Source: Brassica napus (lineage: Eukaryota; Streptophyta; Magnoliopsida; Brassicales; Brassicaceae). Taken from it: a stretch of DNA of 64,000 nt. Under the pieces are notes generated by a model. It was given only the letters and a program-made list of their open reading frames with translations. It did not search any database and was not told the origin of the DNA. This document shows positions 13,747 to 23,190 of the stretch, one piece after another (positions within the stretch are counted from its first letter, which is position 1; each line of letters starts with the position of its first letter). Both the position numbers and the translations under genes were made by a program. The stretch lies in contig NC_063437.1 of assembly GCF_020379485.1 (NCBI RefSeq), positions 3,792,806 to 3,856,805 of the forward strand. The letters run 5' to 3'.

Positions 13747-13758
13747 TTGATTAGTGTT
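13747..13758. repeat. Target-site duplication of nested LINE (left copy)
   Basis: TTGATTAGTGTT here recurs exactly at 16805-16816. It sits directly next to the poly(T), which is the poly(A) tail of a minus-strand LINE. Confidence 0.8.
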
Positions 13759-16700
13759 TTTTTTTTTTTTTTTTTGTCATCAACTTTACAGACTCATATA
13801 GACTCTGTGAACCAAACTGGGAGATCTTGATCCATGTGAACTACAAAAGACGTTTCCTTCCTAGCGCTACGGGCTAAGCTATCCGCCTTCTTGTTATGCG
13901 TTCTTGGTACATAGATAATCTCTGCGTGGGAAAAACTCTCTTTCAAGCTGTTTATATCCTCCAAATAACTTGCAAATGCTGGCCATTCCTCTGGTGTTGA
14001 AACCATCTTCACCAATTGAGAACAATCCGTTGCAAACGTAACCTGAAATTGTCGTAAGTTTTTCATACATTCCATTGCCCATAACAAGGCTTCCATTTCT
14101 GCATGAAGGGGAGAAAGTGACGCCCGAACATTCCTTGCACCCATCAAACCCGCAAATCCCTCTAGAGTACTATACCATCCTTGGCCAGAAAAAATATCAT
14201 TTTCTTTCCAGGAACCATCCGTAAAACACCATCTTCCTGGGATTGACGGAAGAATCATTGCCCCTACCGGTTGGATCCTCTTGTTATCATTCAAAATTTG
14301 AGCCTCAGCCCAAAGTTTTGATTCCGCTTCAGCCAGTTTAAGGGTATCCAACGGATCCACATCCATATTACTAAAAACTTTATTATTTCTTCCCTTCCAT
14401 ATATACCATAGTATCCATGCAAACTGATGATCCTCCATCTGTGGAACAACTCTCCAAAAAAGATGATCCATGTTCACAAAGAGAGAACTTGTTGGAAACA
14501 ATGTTGGACATGTTGGAATCTTTGAAAGAGCCCATGTCTGAAGTGCAGGAGGGCATTCAAAAAACACATGGTTGATCGATTCCTCCTCCGCACCACATCT
14601 TGCACAAACAATGTCGCCGGGTATCCCTCGCTTATGCAGATTTTTCTTGACTGCTATACAACCTGTCACCAATTGCCATAGAAAATGTTTAATCTTTGGT
14701 GGACACCGTATTTTCCAGCAATATGCTTTCAAAATATTCACTGTGGGTCCAAACACTACTGGTGGTTTTGCCTTATCTGGATATATCCTTTCAATCTGAT
14801 ATCCAGATTTAACCGTGTATTTTCCATTATTTGTGAAATGCCATCCATCCTTGTCTGCTATCAGAGTTCTACTCAATGGTATACTCTCTATTAATTTCAC
14901 ATCCTGTGGATCCACCAAAGCCTGAATCGCCTGCGAATTCCATCGTCGCAAATGAGGATCAATAAGCGACTCCACTGTAAGGTCTGGGTAAAGATTGTGT
15001 TGATTTTTATTGGCTGGTCTCGGGCGAGTGGTTGGGAGCCAAGGATCATTCCATACAAAATTAGAAGAGGAGTACTGGCATCAGAAAAGTAGAAATATGT
15101 GGTATTCATCTGGAGACCTCAATACAAAATTCTATCACGCTTTAACTAAGCAACGAAGGGTCCGTAATAGGATCGTAGGGCTATATGATGTTGAGGGAAA
15201 TTGGATTACAGCGAATACTGGAGTAGAGAAAGTTGCGGTTGATTATTTTGAAGAATTATTTACTACAACTTCTCCATCGGAGTTTGATGATTTTCTCTCA
15301 GAGGTAACACCGGGCATAACTCCACAGATGAATCAACGATTATTGAGGATAGCGACAGAGGATGAGGTCAGAGAGGCTCTGTTTATGATGCATCCAGAGA
15401 AGGCTCCAGGACCGGATGGTATGACAGCTCTGTTCTTTCAACATTCATGGCATATTATTAAAGTAGATTTGGTGGAGATGGTGAATGATTTTTTGGTGTC
15501 TGGAGAAATGGATACAAAGTTAAATATTACTAATATTTGCATGATTCCAAAGACAGAGAGACCTACAAGGATGACGGAGTTGCGACCTATCAGTTTATGT
15601 AATGTAGGGTACAAGATTATTTCGAAAGTTTTGTGTCAACGGTTGAAGGTATTGCTACCTTCCCTAGTTTCAGAAACGCAATCGGCATTTGTGGCAGGGA
15701 GACTGATCTCTGATAATATCCTTATAGCACAGGAAATGTTTCATGGATTACGGACTAATGAGGCGTGTAAAGGAAAGTATATGGCAGTCAAAACGGATAT
15801 GAGTAAGGCTTATGATCGGGTTGAATGGGACTTTATTAAGGCATTATTACAAAAAATGGGGTTCCATGCTCATTGGATTAAACTAATGTTGGAATGTATA
15901 TCATCAGTTCAATATCGGGTTCTTTTAAATGGCCAACCTAGAGGACTTATTATACCACAGAGGGGCTTACGTCAAGGAGATCCGTTATCTCCCTATTTAT
16001 TTATTCTGTGTACCGAGGCATTGATATCAAATATTAAGAAGGCGGAGAGGGAGAAACAATTAACAGGAATAAAGGTGGCCAGGGCATGCCCTTCAATATC
16101 TCATCTGCTTTTTGCGGATGATAGTCTCTTCTTTTGTAAAGCTAAAAAGGAAGAGTGTCATACTATTCTAAAGATCTTAAAGGAATATGAGAAAGCTTCG
16201 GGTCAACTAATAAACTTTGATAAGTCTTCAATTCAATTTGGACACAAAATTGAAGAATCTGTCAGACAGGAGCTAAGAGATATTTTGGGCATACAAAATC
16301 TGGGAGGAATGGGAACATATTTAGGATTACCGGAGAGTCTTGGGGGTTCTAAGATACAAGTTTTTGTCTTTGTTCAAGAGCGGTTAAATAATAGGGTCAA
16401 TGGTTGGACTTTTAAGTTCTTTACGAAAGGAGGAAAAGAGGTGATTATCAAATCCGTGATTACGGCTTTGCCAAATCATGTGATGTCGTGTTATCGTTTA
16501 CCCAAGGCTACTGCAAAAAAATTGACGAGTGCGGTAGCACAGTTTTGGTGGAGCCCATGCGGTAGTACAAGAGGGATGCATTGGAAATCATGGGACAAAG
16601 TATGTGTAAGTAAGGAAGATGGAGGTTTAGGTTTTAAAGATATCACTGACTTTAACACTGCGATGCTTGGTAAACAATTATGGCGGCTGATAGAAAAGCC

Positions 16701-16804
16701 AAATACTTTATTTTCTCGAGTTTTTAAAGGTCGGTACTACAGGAATGCTTCACCCCTGGAACCGATTCGTTCATACTCTCCGTCATATGGTTGGCGGAGT
16801 ATTG
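13759..16804 (-). mobile_element. LINE insertion with internal inversion (twin-primed)
   Basis: A non-LTR retrotransposon bounded by a 12-bp target duplication. It has a poly(A) tail on the minus strand (poly-T at 13759-13776). The 3' part of ORF2 (zinc-binding and RNase H) reads on the minus strand. The upstream part (reverse transcriptase) reads on the plus strand. The switch falls near 15060, where the minus frame starts VWNDPWLPT and the plus frame starts near EEEYWHQKS. The inverted piece ends at WRSIVD, about 20 residues short of VWNDPW, so a small stretch was lost at the junction. No ORF1 or endonuclease is present, so the copy is also 5'-truncated. Confidence 0.85.
13794..14975 (-). 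CDS. LINE ORF2 C-terminal fragment: zinc-binding domain and RNase H
   Basis: An open frame of 393 residues, continuing in frame up to about 15060. The RT-associated zinc-binding region carries the IKHFLWQLVTG and CARCGAEEES...HVFFECP signatures. It is followed by a plant LINE RNase H domain: FTDGSW (first catalytic Asp), HAEMEALLWAMECM (Glu), FATDCSQLV (Asp) and VPRTHNKKADSLA (final Asp). All four acidic residues are present. It is part of the truncated element and has no start codon of its own, so it is not a host gene. Confidence 0.85.
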   Translation of the reverse strand: MESLIDPHLRRWNSQAIQALVDPQDVKLIESIPLSRTLIADKDGWHFTNNGKYTVKSGYQIERIYPDKAKPPVVFGPTVNILKAYCWKIRCPPKIKHFLWQLVTGCIAVKKNLHKRGIPGDIVCARCGAEEESINHVFFECPPALQTWALSKIPTCPTLFPTSSLFVNMDHLFWRVVPQMEDHQFAWILWYIWKGRNNKVFSNMDVDPLDTLKLAEAESKLWAEAQILNDNKRIQPVGAMILPSIPGRWCFTDGSWKENDIFSGQGWYSTLEGFAGLMGARNVRASLSPLHAEMEALLWAMECMKNLRQFQVTFATDCSQLVKMVSTPEEWPAFASYLEDINSLKESFSHAEIIYVPRTHNKKADSLARSARKETSFVVHMDQDLPVWFTESI

Positions 16805-16812
16805 TTGATTAG
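15010..16812 (+). CDS. LINE reverse transcriptase fragment in inverted segment
   Basis: An open frame of 600 residues, with real LINE sequence from about 15061. RT signatures in order are PGPDGMTALFF, LRPISLCNVGYK, KTDMSKAYDRVEW, RQGDPLSPYLF and the catalytic LLFADDSLFF (YADD-box variant FADD). The thumb and connection region AQFWWSPCG...WDKVCVSKEDGGLGF follows. The stop at 16810-16812 lies inside the target-site duplication, so it is a host-derived stop, not an element stop. The segment is inverted relative to the RNase H half. Confidence 0.85.
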   Translation: MAGLGRVVGSQGSFHTKLEEEYWHQKSRNMWYSSGDLNTKFYHALTKQRRVRNRIVGLYDVEGNWITANTGVEKVAVDYFEELFTTTSPSEFDDFLSEVTPGITPQMNQRLLRIATEDEVREALFMMHPEKAPGPDGMTALFFQHSWHIIKVDLVEMVNDFLVSGEMDTKLNITNICMIPKTERPTRMTELRPISLCNVGYKIISKVLCQRLKVLLPSLVSETQSAFVAGRLISDNILIAQEMFHGLRTNEACKGKYMAVKTDMSKAYDRVEWDFIKALLQKMGFHAHWIKLMLECISSVQYRVLLNGQPRGLIIPQRGLRQGDPLSPYLFILCTEALISNIKKAEREKQLTGIKVARACPSISHLLFADDSLFFCKAKKEECHTILKILKEYEKASGQLINFDKSSIQFGHKIEESVRQELRDILGIQNLGGMGTYLGLPESLGGSKIQVFVFVQERLNNRVNGWTFKFFTKGGKEVIIKSVITALPNHVMSCYRLPKATAKKLTSAVAQFWWSPCGSTRGMHWKSWDKVCVSKEDGGLGFKDITDFNTAMLGKQLWRLIEKPNTLFSRVFKGRYYRNASPLEPIRSYSPSYGWRSIVD

Positions 16813-16816
16813 TGTT
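16805..16816. repeat. Target-site duplication of nested LINE (right copy)
   Basis: Exact second copy of TTGATTAGTGTT. Removing the insertion rejoins the MULE sequence as ...TTTTGATTAGTGTTATTCATG.... Confidence 0.8.
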
Positions 16817-17100
16817 ATTCATGAAAAATTTTGGGAAAATTTTGTATAGATTTTCTTCTTCTCACATGTGTGTTAGTTATTATTTTAGCTTATGGTGGTT
16901 TTACTTGTTTGGTTGGTTAGATCTTGTGAAAAAATTGATATCTAACAAAACATTAATAATATCATACAAGTGAAAACAACTAAAAATGAATACAATGTTT
17001 ATAGATTATGCATTAAAAATTATTTAAAAATTAATATTTTATTATGAAAGTTATTACAAAGCAATATATTATAAAGTATTCTTGAGTATGTTTGATTTTT

Positions 17101-18493
17101 CATAATCTTGATGCTTCAAATAAAGTCTTGGAAAAAGTACCTGCAAAATAAGATAGAGTTATGAGAAAAACATAAGATAAAAAATGAAATCATATTGTTT
17201 AGTAGACTTTAGTTGAAGTCTACATTAATGAAAAATTTTCATATCTAAAAGTGTGCATTTAGAAAATTTAAAAATATTTTGTTCTGGAAAATATTTCAAA
17301 AATAGTTTTTTGTCATCCTTGTAACAAAGCAAAAAGATAATGTATGAATCTATAAATTTAGTTCATTATAAACACAAAATATCTTATAATGAATATATGG
17401 AAAGCTTACATTTTTGGGAAGATGATTTGAAAACATTGGAAGAGAATACCTGCAAAATAAAATAAAATTATGAAAAATAAGATAAAAATTAAAATCATAT
17501 TTGAGTAAACTTCTAATGAAATATGCTTAAAAGTCAAGGCTAGTAGACTTCATTTGAAGTCTACCAGCCGTAAGTTTTAAGTAGATTTCAAATGAAGTCT
17601 ACTCTATAAAAAAAAATAGATCTGAAAAATAAATACATTAAAAATATGAAATAAGTTTAAATCTAAAAAACTTTTAAAAATATGATTTAATAGACAAAAT
17701 AGTTATAAATTAAAGACATATTAATATGAATTTTAATATGTAACTTTATTTGAATATAAATACTAGAACACATATTTTAAATCTGTAGATGTAAACCTTA
17801 CATTTCTAGGAGGAGAAGAGAACAACTATGGAAGAAAATACCTGCAAAATAAGATAAAATTATTAAAAAACATAGAAAAAAAATTAAAGTCATATTTTTG
17901 TAGACTTCCAATGAAGTCTGCTTAAACTTTGTGGTTTAGTAAACTTCATATGAAGGCTGCAAGCTTTAGTAAACTTCTTTAGAAGTCTACACTGTCTGAT
18001 AATTTTCAGATCTGAAAAAATCTATATATTTTGAAATGTGAAAATAATTTTAAATCTGAAAATACTTTACATAATTGAATTTATAAGGTAAACTAGTAGC
18101 AAATTAATGTAGAGAGCTTGATCTATAAATTTATTTGAATATAAACATGTAAATACATATTTAAAATCTATTAATCTAAAACTTACATTTTTAGAGGAGA
18201 TGATGAAATCCATGAGTGATAATACCTACCAAAAAAGATAATATTGTGAGAAATAAACATAAAAATACACATTTAAAATCTATAGATCTAAAACTTACAT
18301 TTTTAAAAGGAGAAGATGAAAACCATGAATCATAATATCTAAAATGACAAGATAATATTGTGAGAAAGACTTGAGAAAATTTTAGAGAGAAAGAAGATAA
18401 TGAGAGAGATTTAGAAACAATTGAGAGAATTTTAGAGAGAAGAGAGAAAGTTTTAGAGAGAAGGGAGAGAGTTTTAAAAACTTGTGCAGCCAC
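17101..18493 (-). other. Array of five exon-like 40-nt units in the MULE right arm
   Basis: On the minus strand, five units of about 39-40 nt lie at 18299-18338, 18187-18225, 17802-17841, 17410-17449 and about 17101-17140. The middle units are preceded by a pyrimidine/TTTTGCAG-like acceptor and the first four are followed by a GTAAG donor. They start GTATTNTCTTCC or ATTATGATTCATGG and end CNNAAAAAT. A 100-residue minus-strand frame starting at 18493, rich in SLLSK-type repeats, lies upstream. The spacing is about 112, 385, 392 and 309 bp, with a 22-bp palindrome in several 'introns'. No known protein is recognised. Confidence 0.5.
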
Positions 18494-19350
18494 TTTAGAG
18501 AGAGATTGTATAAATTTTGTTTATATAGGGAGACAAAAATGTAACTAGGTTAAAATTTACGATACTGTAGACTTCGCTTGAAGTCTACTAAAATTAAAAT
18601 TTTGGAGTAGATCTTACTATAACATAGTAGACCTTTTTGGAAGTCTACTATAATAATTTAATTATTGTTGTTTATTCTTTATTATTTTAATAATTTTAAT
18701 ATATGATTTATTAAATTTATTTCTTTATTTTTTAATAGTTATAGTATATGATTTCCCTTTTTTATTCGTAAAGAACTTAACTTAGTTTAAATATAATAAT
18801 TTTTTGTAAAACAAATTGAAAAATATAGACTGAAAAGACGTCTTCAGATAAATAGATTTTATTGTAGGTCTACGAAACCCTAAACCACAAATCTCAAACC
18901 CTAAATGTTTTGCTTGATAATCAAAAAGTCTCATTTATACAAAATATAAACTACTAAACATTAATATGCAGATTTAAGTTAATAAAACAAAAAAAAAAAC
19001 AAAATCTAAAATCTAACCCTATTAAATCAACTACTAAAAGACATAACATGTTAGAACCTTTTGTTTCTAAACTATGAACATAGTATAACACATGATAACC
19101 AAATTAGTATATATTCTTCAAAATTGTTCGATTATATGAAATTTTTAATTTATTTACTTCATATTATCCATTATATTGATGATTAGTTAAAAATATCACA
19201 ATAATTATTTTTATACATTTTCAAAATTAAATTATTAGATCAAATTAGAGTGTAGACTACAAAACAAGTCTATAAAGTAGACTTCGTAGGAAGTCTATAT
19301 ATATGTAAACTTCTTTTATTACGTGTAGACTTCCAAAGGATAGAAACGTA
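17200..19350. repeat. Cluster of GTAGACTTC...GAAGTCTAC palindromes, right arm
   Basis: Well preserved examples lie near 17205, 17545, 17580, 17900, 18568, 18627 and 19277. Several are perfect in the outer nine bases on each side. Same family as the cluster at 11.8-12.66 kb. Confidence 0.8.
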
Positions 19351-19492
19351 AAATACATTTCTGTTTTTTGTTTGGTCATAAGGGTTAAATAGTACTTTCA
19401 CTACTCCTTTAGGTTGGTTTTGCATTTGACTGAAAGTGGGGTACACTTTTACATTTGACTTGAATATTTGGGTTGGTTTTAGCAAATGTTCC

Positions 19493-19502
19493 TAGAACAT
19501 AG
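19493..19502. repeat. Right target-site duplication of the Mutator-like element
   Basis: Exact second copy of TAGAACATAG (left copy 11248-11257). Confidence 0.8.
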
Positions 19503-19779
19503 TACAAGAGTATCAAACTTGAGTACTTTCTCATTCAGCACTCCATGTTATGCACATTAAAACAGTAATATGGGAAAACTAAACTCAAATAGCATAAAAC
19601 AATTTTTACAATAGAACAATTTTTAGCAATATCTAATTCTAAGTCTAATTCTAAGTACTACCGTCTCATTCATTGTAAAAAGATTTTTTTTTTGTTTAAT
19701 AAATTTTAACATTTTTCAAAAATAATAATAAAAAAAATGATTGACTCTCTAACTATGTCTTCTTTCACTATATTCTTGG

Positions 19780-19990
19780 AGAAATTAAGATTTCTATAAC
19801 AGTTACAATCAGCCATAAGTTCATTTAAGAGGTGCTTTAGTTCTCCAAGAACCACCTTTCTTCCTAGATGTATTTAAGAAGGTTGCTGCAACTTATTAAA
19901 TGTTTTCATTTATAGAAATGAAAAAAAGAGAGTGGTGTACAAGATTTAGATATCTTTTTAGTTGGCTTATATAAAGATCATACGTTTGAT
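19780..19990 (-). pseudogene. ZRK pseudokinase gene fragment
   Basis: About 110 bp at 19790-19900 matches the N-terminal coding region of the intact ZRK gene (near 10770-10880), sharing the phrases GTTACAATCAGC and TTCTCCAAGAACC. It is followed at 19910-19985 by sequence matching the 3' flank of the intact gene (9660-9722), including AGTTGGCTTATA. Nearly the whole kinase domain is deleted between the two. Same orientation as the intact gene. Confidence 0.7.
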
Positions 19991-20002
19991 ATGATTTTGA
20001 TT

Positions 20003-20617
20003 AGGGTTATATAAAAACCAATCCATCTGAACCAAACAGACCCGAACCAAACCAAAGTATATGTCCCAACCATTTTTTTAAAGGTTTTATCAACCTAAAT
20101 GGTTTGGTTTTAAACCGAAGTGTTTATTTGACCAAAAACTAAATATACCAATAAATTAATATTTAAAAGATTTAAATATCTAACTTAAATAGCTAAACAT
20201 AATTTTATATATTTTTACTTCAAAATGAATAAAAAAACATAACTAAAACCAAAATAAAAGAATATGAATCTCATACACTATCTTCAAAACTGAGCACTAG
20301 CTATGATATTTATTTTTTGTTCAAAAATAATAATATAATATTATTGGATTACATCTTCTGTATTTTTATTGGGAAATTTGTCTTTACGTTTAAATATACA
20401 AATTAATAATTTTGTGACAAATTCGATTTAACAAAACAAACACAAACAAAACCAAACAATACCGACACAAACCCAAATCAAACTGAATTCATATCGAACC
20501 AAACCAAATACAAACTAAACTTATTTCGGTTGACTTCAGTTAAAGGTTTCTTAGACCCAACCAAACAGAACTAGACCCAAACTGAACCCGAATTTAAATC
20601 TAGACGTCCACCCGTAG
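20003..20617. mobile_element. Probable hAT-like non-autonomous element
   Basis: The segment is flanked by TTTTGATT on both sides (19995-20002 and 20618-20625), an 8-bp duplication typical of hAT elements. It starts AGGGTTAT and ends CACCCGTAG, a weak inverted pair. The interior repeats the ACCGAACCAAACC-type phrases common in plant hAT-derived repeats. It has no coding capacity. Confidence 0.45.
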
Positions 20618-20639
20618 TTTTGATTATGGATTAGAATAA

Positions 20640-21480
20640 AAATCTCATGTGTACATGGTTTAGATGCTTTAGTACATCATGTTCATTAGGTGGAAAAAGA
20701 AACCACTTGACTAATGGCAAACATTCATGAACCATATGAAATACTCATATATTCCACCTGAGTGGAGAAAAGAAGCTGGGATGATGTCGCAACCCTACAC
20801 ACAGACTCCAAATCTTTGATCTCTTTCTATCTTTATGGTTGCTGGTTGATTTCAAAGAGAATCCAGATGTCTTTAAACACTTCGAGCTGGCAAAGATGTA
20901 GTTTATGAAAATTATTTCTCTTCGTTTCTTTTTTTGTATTCTTTCTACTCAAAGATCTCGAGATGGGTTGACACACTTTCGGGAACAGACCTTGGTTGGT
21001 ACTTGGTTCCATGAAAGTGGCAACTCCTCCTCAAGTTCAATGAATGTTGTGAAGCAACCACAAAGGATAATAATATTGTGAAACCCATTTACTTTTTTTT
21101 AATCCATAATAAAAATTTGAATGAATGAAAGTACTAACCTTGTCGATGAGAAGAACTTTTAGTTTAGTAGAATTCTGAAGCAAAAGAATTAGTGGTTCTA
21201 ACAAGTCCAACTCGTCTACAAGTATTATCTTACACTCCATAAGCTGAGAGAAGCCAATAGTGCTAAACCACACAAGCTTCAATGAACACAACAACACATA
21301 AGCATAACCCTAAAATTTGATTTGTTAAGTAAAACACTAGATGTGTTTATACAATTGTTTCTGTATCTGTTCTTTATCATGTCTTCAATAACACTTTCAA
21401 TGAAGAAAAAAAAAAACTGAGAAATATTGGCTGTCAAAGTGGATACAACACGACAAGGAGTATTGTCTTGGAAAAGTTTC
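20640..21480 (-). pseudogene. F-box/FBD gene remnant (exons 2-3)
   Basis: A broken relative of the F-box/FBD gene at 27.5-29.2 kb. An exon-2-like piece (about 21279-21139) reads VWFSTIGFSQLMECKIILVD...LLIDK. An intron follows, then an exon-3-like FBD piece (about 21045-20765) with frameshifts. The 3' flank AACCACTTGACTAATGGCAAAC (20701-20722) is shared with the intact gene's 3' flank. The F-box exon is absent. Upstream, 21300-21480 resembles intron 1 of the relative. Confidence 0.75.
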
Positions 21481-21660
21481 AAGAAATCCTAAGAAATGAA
21501 ATACACGTTATTCTCCACCTTCAACATATACCCGAGAAACTAAACTAAGAGCAATCTTTATGGTTAGGAGTGGGACGCCGATATCTAGCCTTCGGGCCTT
21601 CAGATCGAAATTTTTCTCCGTGCCTAAGATCAACATTATCGGTAGGTCTTTAATTTTTTT
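21425..21660. repeat. Local duplication, copy 1
   Basis: This stretch matches 22510-22760. It includes an exon-like phrase reading PCRVV on the minus strand, the phrase AAGAAATCCTAAGAAAT, and the left part of a MITE. The parent gene is not identified. Confidence 0.6.
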
Positions 21661-21813
21661 TTTCTTTATCTGATTAAAAAAAAAAATTAAAAACAACAGT
21701 ACAAGGACCAGACCAAAACGCTTCTTATTTAGCGACTTCTCTCCTCGGTTTTGGTGTTTTTGTGGGTTCCGCTTCTTAAGGACCAAACCAAAACCCCCGA
21801 TTATGTTGCTCTA
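21627..21813. mobile_element. Harbinger/Tourist-like MITE, copy A
   Basis: The ends read inward as GATCAACATTATCGG and, on the other strand, GAGCAACATAATCGG. They are flanked by TAA on both sides, the 3-bp duplication of PIF/Harbinger elements. The interior has long A and T tracts and no coding capacity. Two more copies lie to the right. Confidence 0.6.
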
Positions 21814-22312
21814 ATGAGTTTCTTGATAAAATATCTAATGGATATATTTTTATATTTCATCGGCGAAGACATGTGTAGTGTCACTAAAAACCAACTTTAC
21901 CATAGGAAAAATCTAACACAAAGGTTAGTATGCTAATAAATCTTGAGGTTTGTATTTGATAATTACTCTTACGAAATTAAAAGGTCGAATATATTTGACA
22001 TCCAAAAATAATTTCTTAATCTTTATTAAGAAATGTAAGATCGAAATATCAAACATTTACGGTGGGAACTCTCAATGCTTCACCCACAAGCCTTTCTCCT
22101 TCAACTGAAACCGCTGTGGAACATCAAATAGTATAAAGACAAGAATGATAAAAAAAACTAAGAATAACTTGAATATACAAACCAATTCCAATCTTCCAAA
22201 CTTACTCACAATACGCCAAAATAGAGAAAACAATCAGGGGTATGACTGACCTGCGTGAGAGCATATCTCTTATTCCATTGCTTGTCAAATCGTATGCTTA
22301 CTTAAATTTCTT

Positions 22313-22549
22313 TCAGCGGTTCCTCAACAATCTGTTGACCATCAGGCTGACAGATATGGTATATCCCATTCTTTTCAGATAGAGAAAAATTGAGAAGTCG
22401 AGACACATATGTGATAAATCATAATCCACAAAAGCCTTGTGTCTTTTAAACAGGAACACCATATGCAAGTTTGATGGTTCAGGACATGCCATCATACACA
22501 ATAAGCGAGACAATGCTGCGTTCACAACACGACAAGGAACCTTTTGCAA
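22313..22549 (-). pseudogene. Unidentified gene fragment
   Basis: A 78-residue minus-strand frame, starting inside local duplication copy 2, reads phrases such as ACPEPSNLHMVFLFKRHKAF and YDLSHMCLDFSIF. In the next frame a conserved-looking end, ICQPDGQQIVEEPLKEI stop, lies at about 22305-22345. This looks like the C-terminal exon of a broken gene with one frameshift. I do not recognise the family. Confidence 0.3.
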
Positions 22550-22760
22550 TGGAAAAATTAAGAAATCCTAAGAAATAAAATACATGTTATTCGTTGCCTT
22601 CAAACATGAACCCGATAAATAATGGAGAATTGTTGTACATAAATTAACCTAAGAAAAATCTTATTGGTTAAGAGTGGGACACTGGCCTCCAGCTTCCAGA
22701 CCTTTAGAGCAAGATTATTGGTGTATCTTAGGTGAATTCTTAAGAGCAACATTATCGGAC
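22510..22760. repeat. Local duplication, copy 2
   Basis: Counterpart of 21425-21660, about 1.1 kb away in direct orientation. Each copy runs into a MITE of the same family. Confidence 0.6.
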
Positions 22761-22991
22761 AGAAGTCCTTAAAATCTTTTTTTCTTTTTTTTTTCCGTTT
22801 TCTGGTTTTTTTTTTTAAAGTCAACCAATCGCGGACCACCACATGTCGTAGGATCCGCAAACAGTGCAGAGGATGCAGCAAGGACGTTCCCTATTTAACG
22901 ACTTCTCTCCCTTGTCCCTTCTTGGTTTTGCCAAATTGTGGTCCCCCTCTCCTAAGGACACCAGCAAGGACCTGCAATATTGTTGCTCTAA
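22741..22991. mobile_element. Harbinger/Tourist-like MITE, copy B
   Basis: The left end AGAGCAACATTATCGG and the right end (other strand) AGAGCAACAATATTGC are inverted repeats. They are flanked by TTA/TAA. The interior is homologous to copy A and, in opposite orientation, to copy C. Confidence 0.65.
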
Positions 22992-23173
22992 GGGAGGGAT
23001 CACAAAAATTGTAAAACCGAGAAGAGAAGTTTATTAATTAAAAAACATTTTCGTTTGGTCCTTGTACTGTTTACGGGTCTTACTGACACGTGGCAGCCTG
23101 TGATTGGTTCATTTTTATTTTTTTTTAATCAGAAAAAAGAAAAAAAAATTCAAGAACCCTGAAAATGTCCCTA

Positions 23174-23190
23174 CCGATAATGATGCCCTT
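23174..23190. repeat. LINE target-site duplication (left)
   Basis: CCGATAATGATGCCCTT, repeated exactly at 24994-25010, directly abuts a short poly-T (minus-strand poly-A) tract. Confidence 0.85.

Larger units (their letters stand above)
11258..19492. mobile_element. Mutator-like element (MULE), interrupted by a LINE
   Basis: The ends form imperfect terminal inverted repeats of about 40 bp: both read inward through AAAACCAAC, then TTCAAGTCAAA. They are flanked by the 10-bp duplication TAGAACATAG. Subtracting the nested LINE (13759-16804) leaves about 5.2 kb. Both arms are packed with a roughly 22-bp palindrome, GTAGACTTC + 4 variable bases + GAAGTCTAC and variants. A MuDR-type transposase N-terminal piece at 12873-13082 confirms the superfamily. 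The transposase is broken, so the copy is non-autonomous. Confidence 0.82.

Noticed and set aside
18191..18493. 100-residue minus-strand frame as a real protein gene
   Set aside because: It is low-complexity (LSLLSK repeats from CTCTCTAAAA tracts) and runs through a likely splice site into an exon-like array; kept only as part of that observation.
17101..18600. CRISPR-like array of short palindromic repeats
   Set aside because: Palindromes are irregularly spaced, vary in sequence and lie in a plant MULE with TIRs.
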